64,000 nucleotides of DNA from Chamaelirium japonicum (GCA_947650365.1 OX393550.1:71180978-71244977), one strand, 5' to 3'; shown: positions 45,301 to 56,162, counted from the stretch's first letter. Notes: generated by a model not told the origin, from the sequence alone. A program made the numbers and translations.

Positions 45301-46717
45301 TCCCTCAGGGGTGGTGTCTGTTAGCTGCAAGTGGATATTCAAGGTCAAGACTCGACCTGACAGATCCATTGAGCGGCACAAGGCTCGCCTCGTTGCTCGT
45401 GGCTTCTCCCAGGAGTATGGGATTGATTACGAGGAGACGTTTGCTCCAGTTGCTCGGATGACTACTGTGCGCACCCTCTTAGCTGTGGCAGCTGCTCGAG
45501 GGTGGCCTCTCCATCAGATGGATGTCACCAATGCGTTCCTCCACGGTGATCTCTCCGAGGAAGTCTACATGGCTCCTCCTCCGGGCGTTTCAGTTCCTCC
45601 AGGGCACGTGTGTCGTCTGCGCCGAGCCATCTATGGGCTCAAGCAGGCCCCTCGTACCTGGTTTGAGCGATTTCGCAGTGCAGTCCTGGCCGCCGGGTTT
45701 GTTGAGTGTCACTCCGACTATGCCCTGTTCACTCGTTCCTCCAATCAGGGTATTGCAGTTCTTCTCCTCTATGTGGATGATATGATCATCACTGGGGATG
45801 ACAGTGCCACCATCGCATCTCTCCAGCGGCACCTCCAGAGTCAGTTTGAGATGAAAGATCTAGGCTCTCTTCGCTACTTTTTGGGCCTTGAGATTGCCCG
45901 GTCAGCTCGTGGTCTGTTGGTCTCCCAGCAGAAGTACATCTCCGACATCCTTGCTGATGCTGCTCTTACTGACTCTCGCACTGCTGATACACCCATGGAG
46001 CTCAATTTGAAGCTTCTAGCTACAGATGGTGAGCCGCTCCAGGATGTCTCCCGCTACCAGAGGCTGGTTGGGATGCTCATCTATCTCACTATGACCCGGC
46101 CAGACATTGCCCATGCTGTTGGCATTGTCAGTCAGTTTGTTCAGGCTCCACGGTCAGTTCACTATGCAGCTGTTCTTCGGATTATCCGCTACCTCCGGGG
46201 CACCATCACCCGTTCATTACTGTTTCCCTCCACCTCTCCGTTGGTGCTGCGTGCCTACTCCGATGCAGATTGGGCAGGAGATGCAGCCACTCGCCGCTCT
46301 ACTACAGGATACTGTGTGTTTCTGGGTGATTCACTGATTTCGTGGTGCAGCAAGAAGCAGGAGTCTGTTGCTCGCTCCAGCACCGAAGCCAAATACAGGG
46401 CTATGGCTTCCACCACCGCCGAGATTGCCTGGCTTCGCCGCTTTCTGCTCGACTTGGGAGTTGTGATATCCGGGCCCACCCCTCTCTTCTGTGACAACCG
46501 GAGTGCTATTCAGATTGCTAGCAACCCGGTCTTCCATGAGCGAACAAAACATATTAAAGTTGATTGTCATTATGTTCGCCAGGAGTTTCTCGACCACACC
46601 ATCTCCCTGCCATACATTTCATCATCGGAGCAGACTGCTGATTTTCTGACGAAGCCCCTTACGACTGCTCGCTTCCGGCATTTTATTGGCAAACTCTCGG
46701 TTCATGATCCACCGTGA
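42317..46717 (+). CDS. C5 copia gag-pol polyprotein (1466 codons)
   Basis: A full-length copia polyprotein frame. In order: gag; zinc knuckle CHYCKEPGHIKREC at residues 261-274; protease with aspartate 382 in FDSGAS; integrase zinc motif with His 516 and 521 and Cys 547; DD35E core with Asp 577, Asp 640 and Glu 676; a proline-rich linker; reverse transcriptase with YVDD at 1152-1155; and RNase H with Asp 1316. It ends SVHDPP. The frame is open but several key sites differ from C3 and C4. The second integrase zinc cysteine is Tyr 550, the RNase H glutamate is Lys 1359, and an acidic residue before the last RNase H motif is Lys 1414. Each fits a G-to-A type change. The protein is therefore probably impaired in integration and RNA removal. 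It acts on its own RNA, and has no role in the host gene. Confidence 0.95.
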   Translation: MASPAVPSVVAISPPLKAVAFQLSSASDWPDWSLTVEAALSSRDLWGHITGDDPPPTDYSGSSSVTSSAASSAATATTATTVAALTWRRHDQAIRAYLLDSVARPLLAPIGRLPTASAMWEYLRDRFLPRGGARRHQLICDSQSARQGEHTIQDFFSHMSAYWHELDSLIPERCACPCSRDFQRYLDEGHLHQFLAALRPDFALIAAQLLHREPLPRLEDALLALVDEETRLQTQGARPPPLAPSSDTVLAAGFSDEAVFCHYCKEPGHIKRECPTRPPRNPRWGPDERAPRWASTSRDDRRGGRGGWSRGRGLSPFRHFGGTTATVEASTLPTATTAPSQPEPDRLQCLEELLLRHLASTGSATVHGLSATSGTTAPWIFDSGASCHLTFDSTVLKDCTPTTTHQEVRIADGTLVPIPQCGSITITSDSSGRLTLSHVHHALRLNINLISISSLCDSGLTVTFTPSVCVVQDSRTGQGIGLGRRAGGLYQLDHLHVSSVPVASVMSVTSDADLWHRRLGHISSDRLKSVFCSGALGRASFSPLSVCTGYRLAKHLALPFSASASQSDALFDLVHSDIWGPAPVASLSGYMYYVCFIDDYSRCTWVYLMRHRSEVPHISRRFTTMIHTQFGRRIKTFRSDCAKEYLSSEMREILQSHGTLHQQSCPHTYEQNGVAERKHRHVLETARALLLSASVPHSYWAEAVMTVVHLIIITPSSALSGATPYERLHSSPPYYSLLRTFGCTCFVLLPPHERTKLSARSVRCVHLGLSREHKGYRCYDPLARRIRVSRHVSFVEDVPYFSPESRDLSLPPASPSSPSLHLHIPVLPPFSVVPSTPTPSPSSPPPPPPPPPPPSFSTPAPPPVTRVYVRRSAAPPPESAHTDTPSPDAAAPSSPVVDPAPVRPYPAREHHPPDRYDYSPDRFGYSAFPSDSPDSSGYSVSTSYSPSFQAFLTAIHTHREPQSYREAALHPEWRQAMSVELEAFQRTQTLDLVPCPSGVVSVSCKWIFKVKTRPDRSIERHKARLVARGFSQEYGIDYEETFAPVARMTTVRTLLAVAAARGWPLHQMDVTNAFLHGDLSEEVYMAPPPGVSVPPGHVCRLRRAIYGLKQAPRTWFERFRSAVLAAGFVECHSDYALFTRSSNQGIAVLLLYVDDMIITGDDSATIASLQRHLQSQFEMKDLGSLRYFLGLEIARSARGLLVSQQKYISDILADAALTDSRTADTPMELNLKLLATDGEPLQDVSRYQRLVGMLIYLTMTRPDIAHAVGIVSQFVQAPRSVHYAAVLRIIRYLRGTITRSLLFPSTSPLVLRAYSDADWAGDAATRRSTTGYCVFLGDSLISWCSKKQESVARSSTEAKYRAMASTTAEIAWLRRFLLDLGVVISGPTPLFCDNRSAIQIASNPVFHERTKHIKVDCHYVRQEFLDHTISLPYISSSEQTADFLTKPLTTARFRHFIGKLSVHDPP

Positions 46718-46730
46718 GTTTGAGGGGGAG

Positions 46731-46871
46731 TGTTAATGTATATAGATGGGTCGGTTTTACATGTACAGTCGGGTCGGGTTGTATAGTCATACATGTACAT
46801 ATATATGGGCTTGAGTCCCTCAATAGAGAGTATTGCATTCCTCTCCAAACCCTAGCCGTCATCTCCTAACA
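46731..46871 (+). repeat. C5 3' LTR
   Basis: TGTTAATGTATATAG to CTCCTAACA, 141 bp, followed by CAAGT. Confidence 0.95.
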
Positions 46872-47226
46872 CAAGTGATCATATGAAATATGTAATATTC
46901 AAAAGAAATTCAACGTAAACCATGCCCATATTCTGAATGGGAAACTTGACCATAAATCCAGAAAATACAGTGTAGATAATAATTGGATCTATAGTACAAT
47001 GTAATACAGCATGTATTGAGGAACTACTTGAGCTTACATATTGTAAAAAATTCTTTTACTTGAAACATGATATATTAAGACATGTAATTGGTCAACTCCA
47101 ATTGATTTCATCTATAAATTTGTCTCCTTTCCATCAATAAGAAATTGCAAATTTTTCGTTCTGTATGATTAATTTATGAAGCTATATTTCCTTCCTTTCT
47201 GATTGTGTGTTTGTACATTTTACCAG
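46872..47226. other. Intron 3' end before the fourth phototropin exon
   Basis: AT-rich, with a pyrimidine-rich tract and the acceptor TTTTACCAG. No element seen. Confidence 0.6.
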
Positions 47227-47367
47227 GTTAGCCTTGCAGCTCGCCAGTTAATCAATGGATTGCTGCATAGAGACCCCGCTGACCGTTTGGGCTCAAACAT
47301 GGGTGCCAATGAAATCAAACAGCATCCTTTCTTTCGTGAGGTTAATTGGCCCCTCATTCGTTGCATG
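47227..47367 (+). CDS. PHOT2-like: Phototropin kinase exon (subdomain XI)
   Basis: This 141-base exon (47 codons, phase 0 at both ends) encodes [36 protein letters not shown] and [11 protein letters not shown]. It includes the conserved subdomain XI arginine in DRLG and the AGC-kinase HPFF-type sequence that closes the kinase domain. It lies between TTACCAG and the donor GTAATA. Confidence 0.95.
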
Positions 47368-47932
47368 GTAATATTAAATTTCCCTTCCCTGATTTCTTTA
47401 CTCCGATATTACTCTTCTAATTGTTAAAAATTCTGTCAATCATACTTTGATGGCATGCATCTAACAACAATGGTTCTATAGGACAAGGTAAACTCCACAC
47501 AAGCCTAGATATTATCTTTAACATACATCAAGAACTATTCCTGCTTATTGCATTTTCTTCTTCAAGCAAATCGGTTTCTTTGACCATTTCTCAAAACTTA
47601 GAAATTCAAAAGTGAGGAATAAATTTCTTAGTGATCAAAAAAGGTGTTAAACATAGATATATAACTATACTACTGGAAGGTGGTTTAGCTACGTCTCTCA
47701 GAAAGTAATCCATACAAAACAATTTGATGAGATTTTCACTATGGAATCAACATAATTAATAAGATGTTGATAAAGAGGATGTATTGATGCTTTGTTTCTT
47801 AATTTTATGATGTGTATAAAGACAAAGGAGCTAGACAACATAATAAGTTGTTGACAAAGAAGTTGTAAATACCATATACTCTTTCATGAAGAAACAATAC
47901 ACATGAATATTTATATATTTATTTTTATGTAG
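47368..47932. other. Short phototropin intron (565 bp)
   Basis: The only intron in this part of the gene without a recognisable transposon. Donor GTAATA, acceptor TTATGTAG. AT-rich throughout. Confidence 0.85.
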
Positions 47933-48049
47933 ACTCCTCCACAGCTCGATGTTCCTCTTCGATTTATTGAGAAGGGATCTGATTCAAATCTCAAGGATGT
48001 ACAATGGGATGGTGAGGAAAATCTTATTCAGAGTCTAACCACTTTCTAA
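47933..48049 (+). CDS. PHOT2-like: Phototropin C-terminal exon with stop codon
   Basis: Encodes the 38-residue AGC tail: TPPQLDVPLRFIEKG, then SDSNLKDVQWDGEENLIQ and SLTTF, then TAA at 48047-48049. The pattern PPxLDxPLxxIEK followed by DVxW is like PHOT2 C-termini as I know them and unlike PHOT1, which is why I favour PHOT2. The next bases are G then GTAAGA, a strong splice donor directly after the stop, suggesting a 3'UTR intron. If the RNA is not spliced there, AATAAA at 48185-48190 could end it instead. Confidence 0.92.
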   Translation, partial: TPPQLDVPLRFIEKGSDSNLKDVQWDGEENLIQSLTTF

Positions 48050-48050
48050 G

Positions 48051-48727
48051 GTAAGAATATTTAAACACTTTCATATCTGATTCCCCTATATCACCAAATG
48101 CAATTTTTGTAGTTCATACTGTGTTAGGTACATGCATACATTGGAAGTGATAGATGCTCTTATTCCTATAATGTGCATTGACTGAATAAAAAATTCATTG
48201 AGTCTAGGAACTGCTAAGGGCTGGAAACAATCAATATGGAGCTGGAATAAGATACCCATGTTTACTTTTTAGTTTTAATAAAATAGCTCTCAAACAAATC
48301 ATTTTTGTTTGTGGAAATTACTTCTCTAGAATATTTCTTGGTATTCAACATTGTGGATAACAAGAATTGGAGGTACGAAGAGTTGGACTAGGGGTATGGC
48401 ATTACGGACCAGGGAGGCAACATCTTGATGGATTGGCTCCTCTATCCTCAAGGAGTTAGGATCTTGATGTCTGGTTTGAGAATCGCTAATGTCTGTTGCA
48501 ACAGCGGAAGCAAACACCAAAAGATCGATGATCAAAGTATGCTAAGATCACACCATAGAAAAATCTGAGCACCAAGCAAGGAAAGCAATATAAGCAGAAA
48601 ACCTCCTAAATCAGACGAAATAACACTGACAACAGCGATAATAGAATTTCACTCGGCCAAGTCACCCGATAAAATGCCCCTTGATGAGCTGTTCTGACTT
48701 CTTGGCGAGATAACCCAAAATTCGGCC
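48051..48727. other. Proposed 3'UTR intron, left part
   Basis: Begins GTAAGA. AATAAA occurs at 48185-48190. From about 48490 the sequence changes character (CAACAGCGGAAGCAAAC and following) and continues beyond C6 at 55738. This suggests that C6 inserted into an older, unidentified repeat. The last five bases, CGGCC, are the C6 target copy. Confidence 0.5.
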
Positions 48728-48858
48728 TGTTAGTGAATAGATGGGTCGGGTTCTATGTACAGTCCGGTCGGGTTCTATGTTGTACATATATATTGGGCTT
48801 AGTTCCTCAATGAAGCATTATTTCATTCTCTCCAACCCCTAGCCGCCATCTCCTAACA
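48728..48858 (+). repeat. C6 5' LTR
   Basis: TGTTAGTGAATAG to CTCCTAACA, 131 bp, followed by the primer site TGGTATCAGAGC at 48859-48870. Confidence 0.9.
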
Positions 48859-49253
48859 TGGTATCAGAGCTCTAGGGTTTCTCCCGCGGCAAAGGTGACA
48901 ACGACGGCACCTCCTCCGGCATCGGCATCTCCTTCGGCCTCCGGTTCCTGCACCTCCTCCGGCCTCCCCTCTCCATCCCGACCCCCCCCCCCCCTTTCCT
49001 CTACCCGACCTCACCCACCCGGCCCCTCTCTCCTCCACCCGACCCCCACCTAGCCCCCTCTCCATCCCGACCCCTCTATGCTCCACTCGACCCCCCACCC
49101 GGCCCCCCTCTCTACCCGACCCCACATCACCCCCTGGCCCTCTCTCCTCTACCCAACCCCACCTTCACCCGGACCCCGATCCCAAGCTTTCTTTCCTCCG
49201 ATCCTCTTATCCCCAACCCCTTCCGGCCCCAATCCGCTTGATCATCCATCTTC

Positions 49254-52200
49254 ATGGCGTCTGCTACCATGCCTTCCGTCTTCGCGATCTTCCCGCCGCT
49301 GAAGGCGATTCCTTTTCAGTTCTCAGCAAGTGACTGGCCTGATTGGTCGCTCACTGTCGAGGTCGCGCTCTCCAGTCGTGATCTCTGGTGTCACACCACC
49401 GGTGAGGACCCACCTCCGACTGACTCCTCTGGCTCCTCCTCGGTCACCAATAGCACAGTTGCCAACAGTGCGTCCCCTGTTGTTGCTGCTACCACGGCCG
49501 CCCTTACGTGGCGTCGTCACAACCAGGCCATCCGGGCTTATCTCTTGGACTCTGTTGCGCGCCAACTACTTACACCGATCGGTCGCCTTCCCACAACGCG
49601 CGTGATGTGGGAGTATCTCCCGGATCGGTTCCTCCTTTGTGGTGGTGCACGCCGGCATTAACTTATATGTGACTCTCAATCCACTCGTTATGGAGAGCGT
49701 ACTATTCAAGACTTCTTCAGCCTGATTAGTGTCTACTAGCATGAGCTGGACTCTCTGATCCCCGAGCGGTATGCTTGCCCGTGCTCCTCGGACTTTCAAC
49801 GCTACTTTGACGAGGACCACCTCCACCAGTTCCTGGCTATACTTCGGCCACAGTTCGCTCTCATTATTGCTCAGCTCTTTCACTATAAGCATCTCCCTCA
49901 GCTAGAGGATGCTTGCTAGGTTTGTGGTCGACGAGGAGACTCGCCTCCAGACTCAGGGTACTCGTCTCCTCCACCTGCTCCTGGACCAGACAGCGCTCTA
50001 GCCATCAGCTTTCCTGACGAGCCTATCTTGTATCATTACTGCAAGGAGCCCAGTCATATAAAGCGTGAATGTCCCACACGTCCTCCTTGGAACCCTCGCT
50101 GAGGACCGGATGAGCGGGAATCATGTTGGACTACTGGTTCTCGTGACGATCGAGGTGGACGGAGCTGTGGACGTGGTCAGTCCTCCTACTGTTAGTTCGG
50201 TGGTACTACAGTTGCTGCTACAGCGACTCTGGCTTCTCCCGTCGCTATCACTACGATGTCTCTGCCTGAGTCAGATCTTCTTCAACGACTCGAAGAGCTC
50301 CTTCTTCAACACCTCTCCTTCATCGGATCCTTGCCTGCTCACGGTTTGTCTACCACCTCTGCTACTGTTGCCCCATGGATTTTCTATTCGAGTGCCTCCT
50401 GTCACCTCACATATGACTCTACTGTGCTCACCGATTGTACTCCTGCTCCCACCCTGCTGGAGGTCCGCACTGCGAATGGGACTCTCGTTCCTATTACGCA
50501 GTGTGGATCCATTACTACTACCTCGGATCCCACTGGTCACCTAGCATTATCCTTTGTGCATTATGCACCTCTTCTTCACATTAACCTAATTTCTATCAGC
50601 TTTTTTTACGACTATGGATTGATTGTCACATTTACCTATTCTGCTTGTGTTGTGTAGGATTCGCGGACGGATCAGATGATTGGACTCGGCCGTAGAGCAT
50701 GAAGACTTTACCAGCTGGATCATCTCCATGTTTCCTCTATTCCTATTGCGTCCGCCATATCAGTTACCTCTGATGTCGACTTGTGGCATAAAAGGTTAGG
50801 TCATTTATCTAGTAATCGACTCAAAAGTGTTTTTTGTTCGGGCGTTTTAGGTCGTGTCCTCCCTCTCTCTGTCTGTACGGGCTGCAGATTGACATCATCT
50901 AGCCCTTCCATTTTCTGCTAGTGCTTCCAGATTTTTCTCCTTTGATTTAGTGCATTTTGACATTTAGGCTCATGCATCTGTTGCCTCTTTCTGGTTTTAT
51001 GTACTATGTTTGCTTTATAGATGACTACTCTCGGTGCACTTGGGTTTATCTTATATATCACTGGTCTGAGATCCCCTGTATTTATCGAATATTCCCTACT
51101 GTGATTCATACTCAGTTTGGTCGGCGCATTAAGACATTTTAGTCTAATTGTGCCAAGGAGTATCTCTCCTCAGAGATGCATGAGATTCTTTAATCACATA
51201 GCATTCTTCACCAGCAGTCTTGTTCCCACACCCATGAGTAGAACGGAGTCGCCGAATGCAAGCATCGTCATATCCTCGAGACAGCACGAGCTTTGCTTCT
51301 CTCTGCCACTTTCCTCACTCCTACTGGGCTGAAGTTGTTATGACGGTTGTTCACCTCATCATCACTTCATCCTCTGCTCTTTCTGTCACTCCGTACAAGC
51401 GTCTCTACTCCAGTCCACCTGACTATTCTCTTCTTCGCACGTTTGGATGTACATGTTTCGTACTTTTACCTCCTTATGAACATAACAAACTTTTCGTCAG
51501 GTCTGTAATATGTGTTCACTTCGGTCAGTCAGGAGCACAAAGGGTATCAATGCTATGATCCCTTAGCTCGCTGAATTCGTCTCCCGCTATGTTTTCTTTG
51601 TTAAGGATGTACCGTTCTTCTCCACTGAATCGCAAGGTCTTTTTCCACCTCTTCTATCTCCGTTTTCGCCACCAAAACTCCTTTCCATTTCGTTGCTCTC
51701 TCCACCTTCTCCTACTAGGCTATTCCCTTCGTCTGCCCCATATCCCCCACTTTCCACACCTTCCCTGTCTCCATCACCTTCTCCACCTCTATCGCCACCT
51801 ACACCTCCATTTTCCCCGCCTATCACGCATGTCTACACTCGTTGCTCCACAGTCCCTCCCACCGAGCATGTCTTCACTAGTACTCCTTTGCCTATAGCTG
51901 CTCCCTCCTCTCCGGTCGTGGATCCTGGCCCTGTTCGGTACTACCATGAGCACGAACATCACCTTCCTGACAAATATGACTACTTTCTTGACAGGTTTAG
52001 CTACTCTGCTTTTACATCTACCTCTCCTGACACCTATGGATACTCTATTGTTGTTTCCTACTCTCCGTCTTACCAAGCTTTTCTCATTGCTCTCCACAGT
52101 TACTGAGAGTCCCAATCGTACCGTGAGGTAGTTTTGCACCCAGAGTGGCGACAGGCCATGACAGCAGAGCTTGAGGCCTTTCAGCGGACTCAAACGTGAG

Positions 52201-55200
52201 ACTTGGTTCCTTGTCCCTCAGGTGTGGTGCCTGTCAGCTACAAATGGATCTTCAAGGTCAAGACTCGACCTGATGGTTCCATTGAGCGGCACAAGACTCG
52301 CCTTGTTGCTCGTGGCTTCTCCCAGGAGTATAGGATTGACTACAAAGAGACATTTGCCCCAATTGCTCGGATGATTACCGTTCGTACCCTCTTAGCTGTG
52401 GCTGCTGCTTGAGTATGGCCTCTCCATCATATGGATGTGACTAATATCTTTCTACACGGTGACCTCTCAGAAGAGGTGTATATGGCTCCTCCGCTGGGCG
52501 TCTCTGCTCCTTCCGGTCACATCTATCGTCTATGTCGGGCCATCTATGGGCTTAAGTAGGTCCCTCGTGCATGGTTTGAGTGATTCCGCAGTGCAGTTTT
52601 GGCAGCTGGGTTTGTAGAGTGACAGTCTGATTATGCTCTGTTTACCCGCTCCTCCAGTCAGGGTATTGCTATTCTGCTTCTGTATGTAAATGAAATGATC
52701 ATCACCAGGGATGACAGTGCCACCATTGCGTCACCTCCAGAGTCAGTTCGAGATGAAGGATCTGGGACCTCTTCGCTACTTTCTTGGCCTTGAGATTTCC
52801 TGGTCAGCTCGTGGATTGTTGATCTCCTAGCATAAGTACATCTCCGATATCTTTGTCGATGCTGCTCTCACTGAATCTCGTGTTGTAGCTCGTATGTCCT
52901 GAGCATGGATTTTTTGTATTAACATTAATAAAGATGACTTTGGTTATTGTTTTAATTAAAATACTACTTTGGTGTATGTTAATTCATATATAATAAAGGA
53001 CCCTAGGAAACACAGTAGGCCACTGAGGCACATGATGGATCCATGCTTAGGAGACCCAGTGGATCAGTTCTGCGTAGATCTAGAACTAATTCATAGCTTT
53101 GGTGTTGTCGGTCGCTTCACCAAGAATAAGTTATTGGCAGGTAGAGGATGTGGTGAAGTCTCCACCACGGGAACATAGGATTTCCATTCACCTGACCAAG
53201 CACGATGATCGTGCTGAACAGGAACCAAGACGGTGCACAGTTCAGTGATTCAGACACTGGTGCATACACCGTCTTACTACTATAGATAATTTGTCCTTAA
53301 CCCTGAGGGACCATGTATACTGAGCCAATCAGTTGTGTGGTGCTTTGATGTGCCAATATGTGCGGACCTACCATAATCCAATATCACGGTACGTTGAGTT
53401 ACCCAGCTGGCACTAGAGTGACATGCAATCCCTACATGTTATCCGACGTCCAGTGTTGGATGGGTGCGTTTTGATGAGTTAATCTGTCCACACAATTAAT
53501 CTAGGCCTGGTGGTTGTCAGTATGACTGACGACGTTCCGGTTGCTAGGCATAGCACCGGAAGGTATGTGGTGTTATAGATGACAAGTCATCAAATCCTAG
53601 TCAGATGATCGATCGAGATCTGACGGTGCTCCCTACCGCCCGAGTCGAATCATTACACCAGTAATAGGAGGGACTAAAAATTATCAAAGTATAGTAGAGA
53701 ACAGGGTTACAAGGGAGTAACATAAGTATAGGATTACTAGAGTTCAACTCGCGTCGCACTCTGGGTGGCTACACGGGTTAATCGGATTAGGACTGATTAG
53801 CGAAACTTTCGGTGTGTCACCGGAACAATTAATCAGGGATCTGGTTGGAGCTAGAGATCCTGAACCCTGAAGGTTCCACGTTGTCGTTGCATATAGGAAT
53901 TATTCCTTGACCTAGTTTGACACGTTAGATGCAAAATAGCACGATGGAGCGCAAGCCCGAAGCCTAAGAACCTAATTCACATGTGTTAAGGGGTCATAGG
54001 GGTATTTTGGTCATTACTGAAATATGGCTCAGAACATACTGAATATAGATCTTAAAATGAGCGGAATAATTCCAGGAGCTCATAGGCGCTGACAAAACTC
54101 GGATTCGACTAGCGTACCTCATTTTATCTCTATCAGCGGTATGCCGACAAAAGGACGTTTTTGTTCAAGGTGTCATGGAGATAAGGGAAACCCTATCCCA
54201 TGGCCTTATCCCCTTGGAAAAACCCGCCCCCCTCTCTTGTAGCCATCATAGGGCCAGCCACAAGTAGTTTACGCTAGCATAAGCCACTTGGGGACCGATC
54301 TATAAAGGCATAAGGAGAGGGGGAGGGAAAAACCCTAATTTTCTCTCCCTCCCCTTGATAAATCCGACTCCCCTCTCTCTTCTGTGGTTTCAGCCAAGGA
54401 AAAGAGAACGAAGAAAGAGGAAGAAATGAGGAAGGAAAGGAGGAGGAAGAAAAGAGAGAAAGAGGAGGTACTTGAGGCACGCCATCGACTTCGCTACGTA
54501 CCATCCTTCGTCGGCGCGTCGTCCTTGAACTCAAAGATAGGACACCGTGGGTTCCTCCCTTCACAAAGGACAAGGTGCTATCCGACAGCTTCCCTCTTGA
54601 TTCTCGTGCGGTTTATCATCGTTTCATTTTCTTCGGATCAAAGAACTATAAGATATGGTGATTCTAAACACCTAACTAGATGCATATATGCCTTCTGTAG
54701 ATCGTAGTATGCCTCTAGGGTGTCCGTACATATACTAGGATCATAGATTCGCATGTAGATTGTTTGAAAGATAGATTGTAATGAAACATACACCATGAGA
54801 TCCTCGGATCTATTGCTTCCGCTGCGACTCTGATAATATAATTCAATTCCAACATCTCGCACTGTTGACACACTCATGGAGCTCAACTTGAAGTTCATTT
54901 CTACAGATGATGAGCCTCTTCAGGATATCTTCGGATACCAGAGGTTAGTTGGGATGCTAGTTTATCTCACTATGACTAGGCCGTCCATGCTGTTGGCATT
55001 GTCAGCCAGTTCGTTCAGGCTCCTCACTCTGTTCACTATGCAGCGGTCCTTCGAATCATCCGCTATCTACGGGGCACCATCACCCATTCGCTGTTTTTTC
55101 CCTCCACCTCTCCGCTGGTGCTGCGTGCCTACTCCGATGCAGATTGGGTGAGATGTTACTACTCGTCGTTCTACTACCGACTACTATGTGTTTCTTGGTA

Positions 55201-55554
55201 ACTCCCTTATTTCTTGGCGTAGTAAGAAACAGGAATTTGTCGCTCGCTCCAGCACAGAATTTAGCCGAATATAGGGCTATGGCTTCCACCACCGTAGAGA
55301 TTGTCTGGCTCCGCCACATCCTTTTAGACTTGGGCGTTGTGATCTCCAAGCCTACTCTTCTCTTTTTTGACAACCGGAGTGCTATTCAGATTACTTGCAA
55401 CCCGGTCTTTCATGAGCAAACCAAACATATTGAGGTTGACTCTCATTATGTTTGCCAGGAGTTTTTCGCCTACACCATCTCCTTACCATTCATTCACTCA
55501 ATGGAGAAGATTGCTGACTTACTCACGAAGCCCCTGACTATTGTTCGCTTCTGA
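49254..55554 (+). pseudogene. C6 gag-pol remnant
   Basis: Pieces follow the family order. Gag starts with MASATMPSVFAIFPPLKA at 49254. The protease region is at 50256-50657 with the active-site aspartate changed (FYSSASCHLTYDS instead of FDSGAS). Integrase lies at about 50760-51600 (CFIDDYSRCTWVYL, EQ changed to a stop in the NGVAE motif). Reverse transcriptase is at about 52140-52880 ([20 protein letters not shown]; the YVDD motif reads YVNE). RNase H is at 54876-55554 (CNPVFHEQTKHIEVD). Several catalytic residues are lost and it is clearly dead. Confidence 0.9.
52881..54854 (+). mobile_element. Solo LTR (1974 bp) inside C6
   Basis: Starts TGTTGTAGCTCG and ends ATTCCAACA, with matching target duplications TCTCG (52876-52880 and 54855-54859) inside the C6 reverse transcriptase. 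There is no internal retroelement domain. The inverted TGTTG/CAACA ends, duplication and length fit a recombined LTR of a large gypsy element. A diverged relative lies at 57053. Strand is assumed. Confidence 0.85.
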
Positions 55555-55606
55555 CATTTTATCAGCAAACTCTCGGTACATGATCCACCGTGAGTTTGAG
55601 GGGGAA

Positions 55607-55737
55607 TGTTAAAGTATAAATGGGTCAGGTTCTTTGTGCAATCGGGTCGGGTTCTATGTTGTACATATATATTGGGCTTAGTCCCTCAATGAAGCATTAT
55701 TCCATTCTCTCCAAACCCTAGCGGTCATCTCCTAACA
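55607..55737 (+). repeat. C6 3' LTR
   Basis: TGTTAAAGTATAAATG to CTCCTAACA, preceded by GAGTTTGAGGGGGAA and followed by CGGCC. Confidence 0.9.
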
Positions 55738-56162
55738 CGGCCAATTAGAGTCGACTCGGCCAATTTTCGGGTCAACTCGACGAGTCTTTGTTCCATGATC
55801 ACCACTCTCACAAACCCTATAGAACAATAACAATGAAAATCTAGAGAGAGAAAAAAAAAAACTAAAGAATATACGAGTGAATTGCCCAAAAAGAAGTGGA
55901 TGACGGGGGAGAATATATTTCGATATGCAATATCTATGTTCTATTCGTGTTCATGTCAAAGCATTAATCTTTTAGAGAACACCCATATTGCATGACTTGC
56001 AAAAAAAATATTATCAACATGATCCTGCTAGCCATTGGCTGATCTTTTTTGGATTATTGTGCTTCCATTTGTATGTAAACGGATGCTTGGTCAATTGTAT
56101 TATAATCACAAAAGATAGTTCAAGAATTTTTTTATAACCTATGTATTCCATGGACTATGCAG
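55738..56162. other. Proposed 3'UTR intron, right part
   Basis: Continues the sequence broken by C6 (CGGCCAATT context repeats at 55738 and 55758). It ends with CATGGACTATGCAG, a plausible splice acceptor. Confidence 0.45.

Larger units (their letters stand above)
41787..46871 (+). mobile_element. Ty1/copia element C5, complete with one open gag-pol frame
   Basis: This 5085-bp element has 141-bp LTRs (41787-41927 and 46731-46871) that differ at four bases, all A in the left copy and G in the right. Target copies are TAAGT and CAAGT. Primer site 41928-41939, C-rich leader 41940-42316, one uninterrupted gag-pol frame, and polypurine tract GAGTTTGAGGGGGAG before the 3' LTR. Plus strand, in the phototropin intron between the exons at 38884 and 47227. 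Confidence 0.97.
48728..55737 (+). mobile_element. Old copia element C6 split by a solo LTR
   Basis: This 7010-bp insertion has 131-bp LTRs (48728-48858 and 55607-55737) with many differences but perfect target duplications CGGCC (48723-48727 and 55738-55742). It has a primer site at 48859-48870, a C-rich leader, and decayed gag, protease, integrase, reverse transcriptase and RNase H related to C3-C5. Stop codons and indels are frequent, so it is older than its relatives. About 2.0 kb of it (52881-54854) is a later solo LTR. Confidence 0.95.

Noticed and set aside
54384-54707. Lysine/arginine-rich 107-codon frame
   Set aside because: Purine-rich sequence inside the solo LTR; no recognisable protein.
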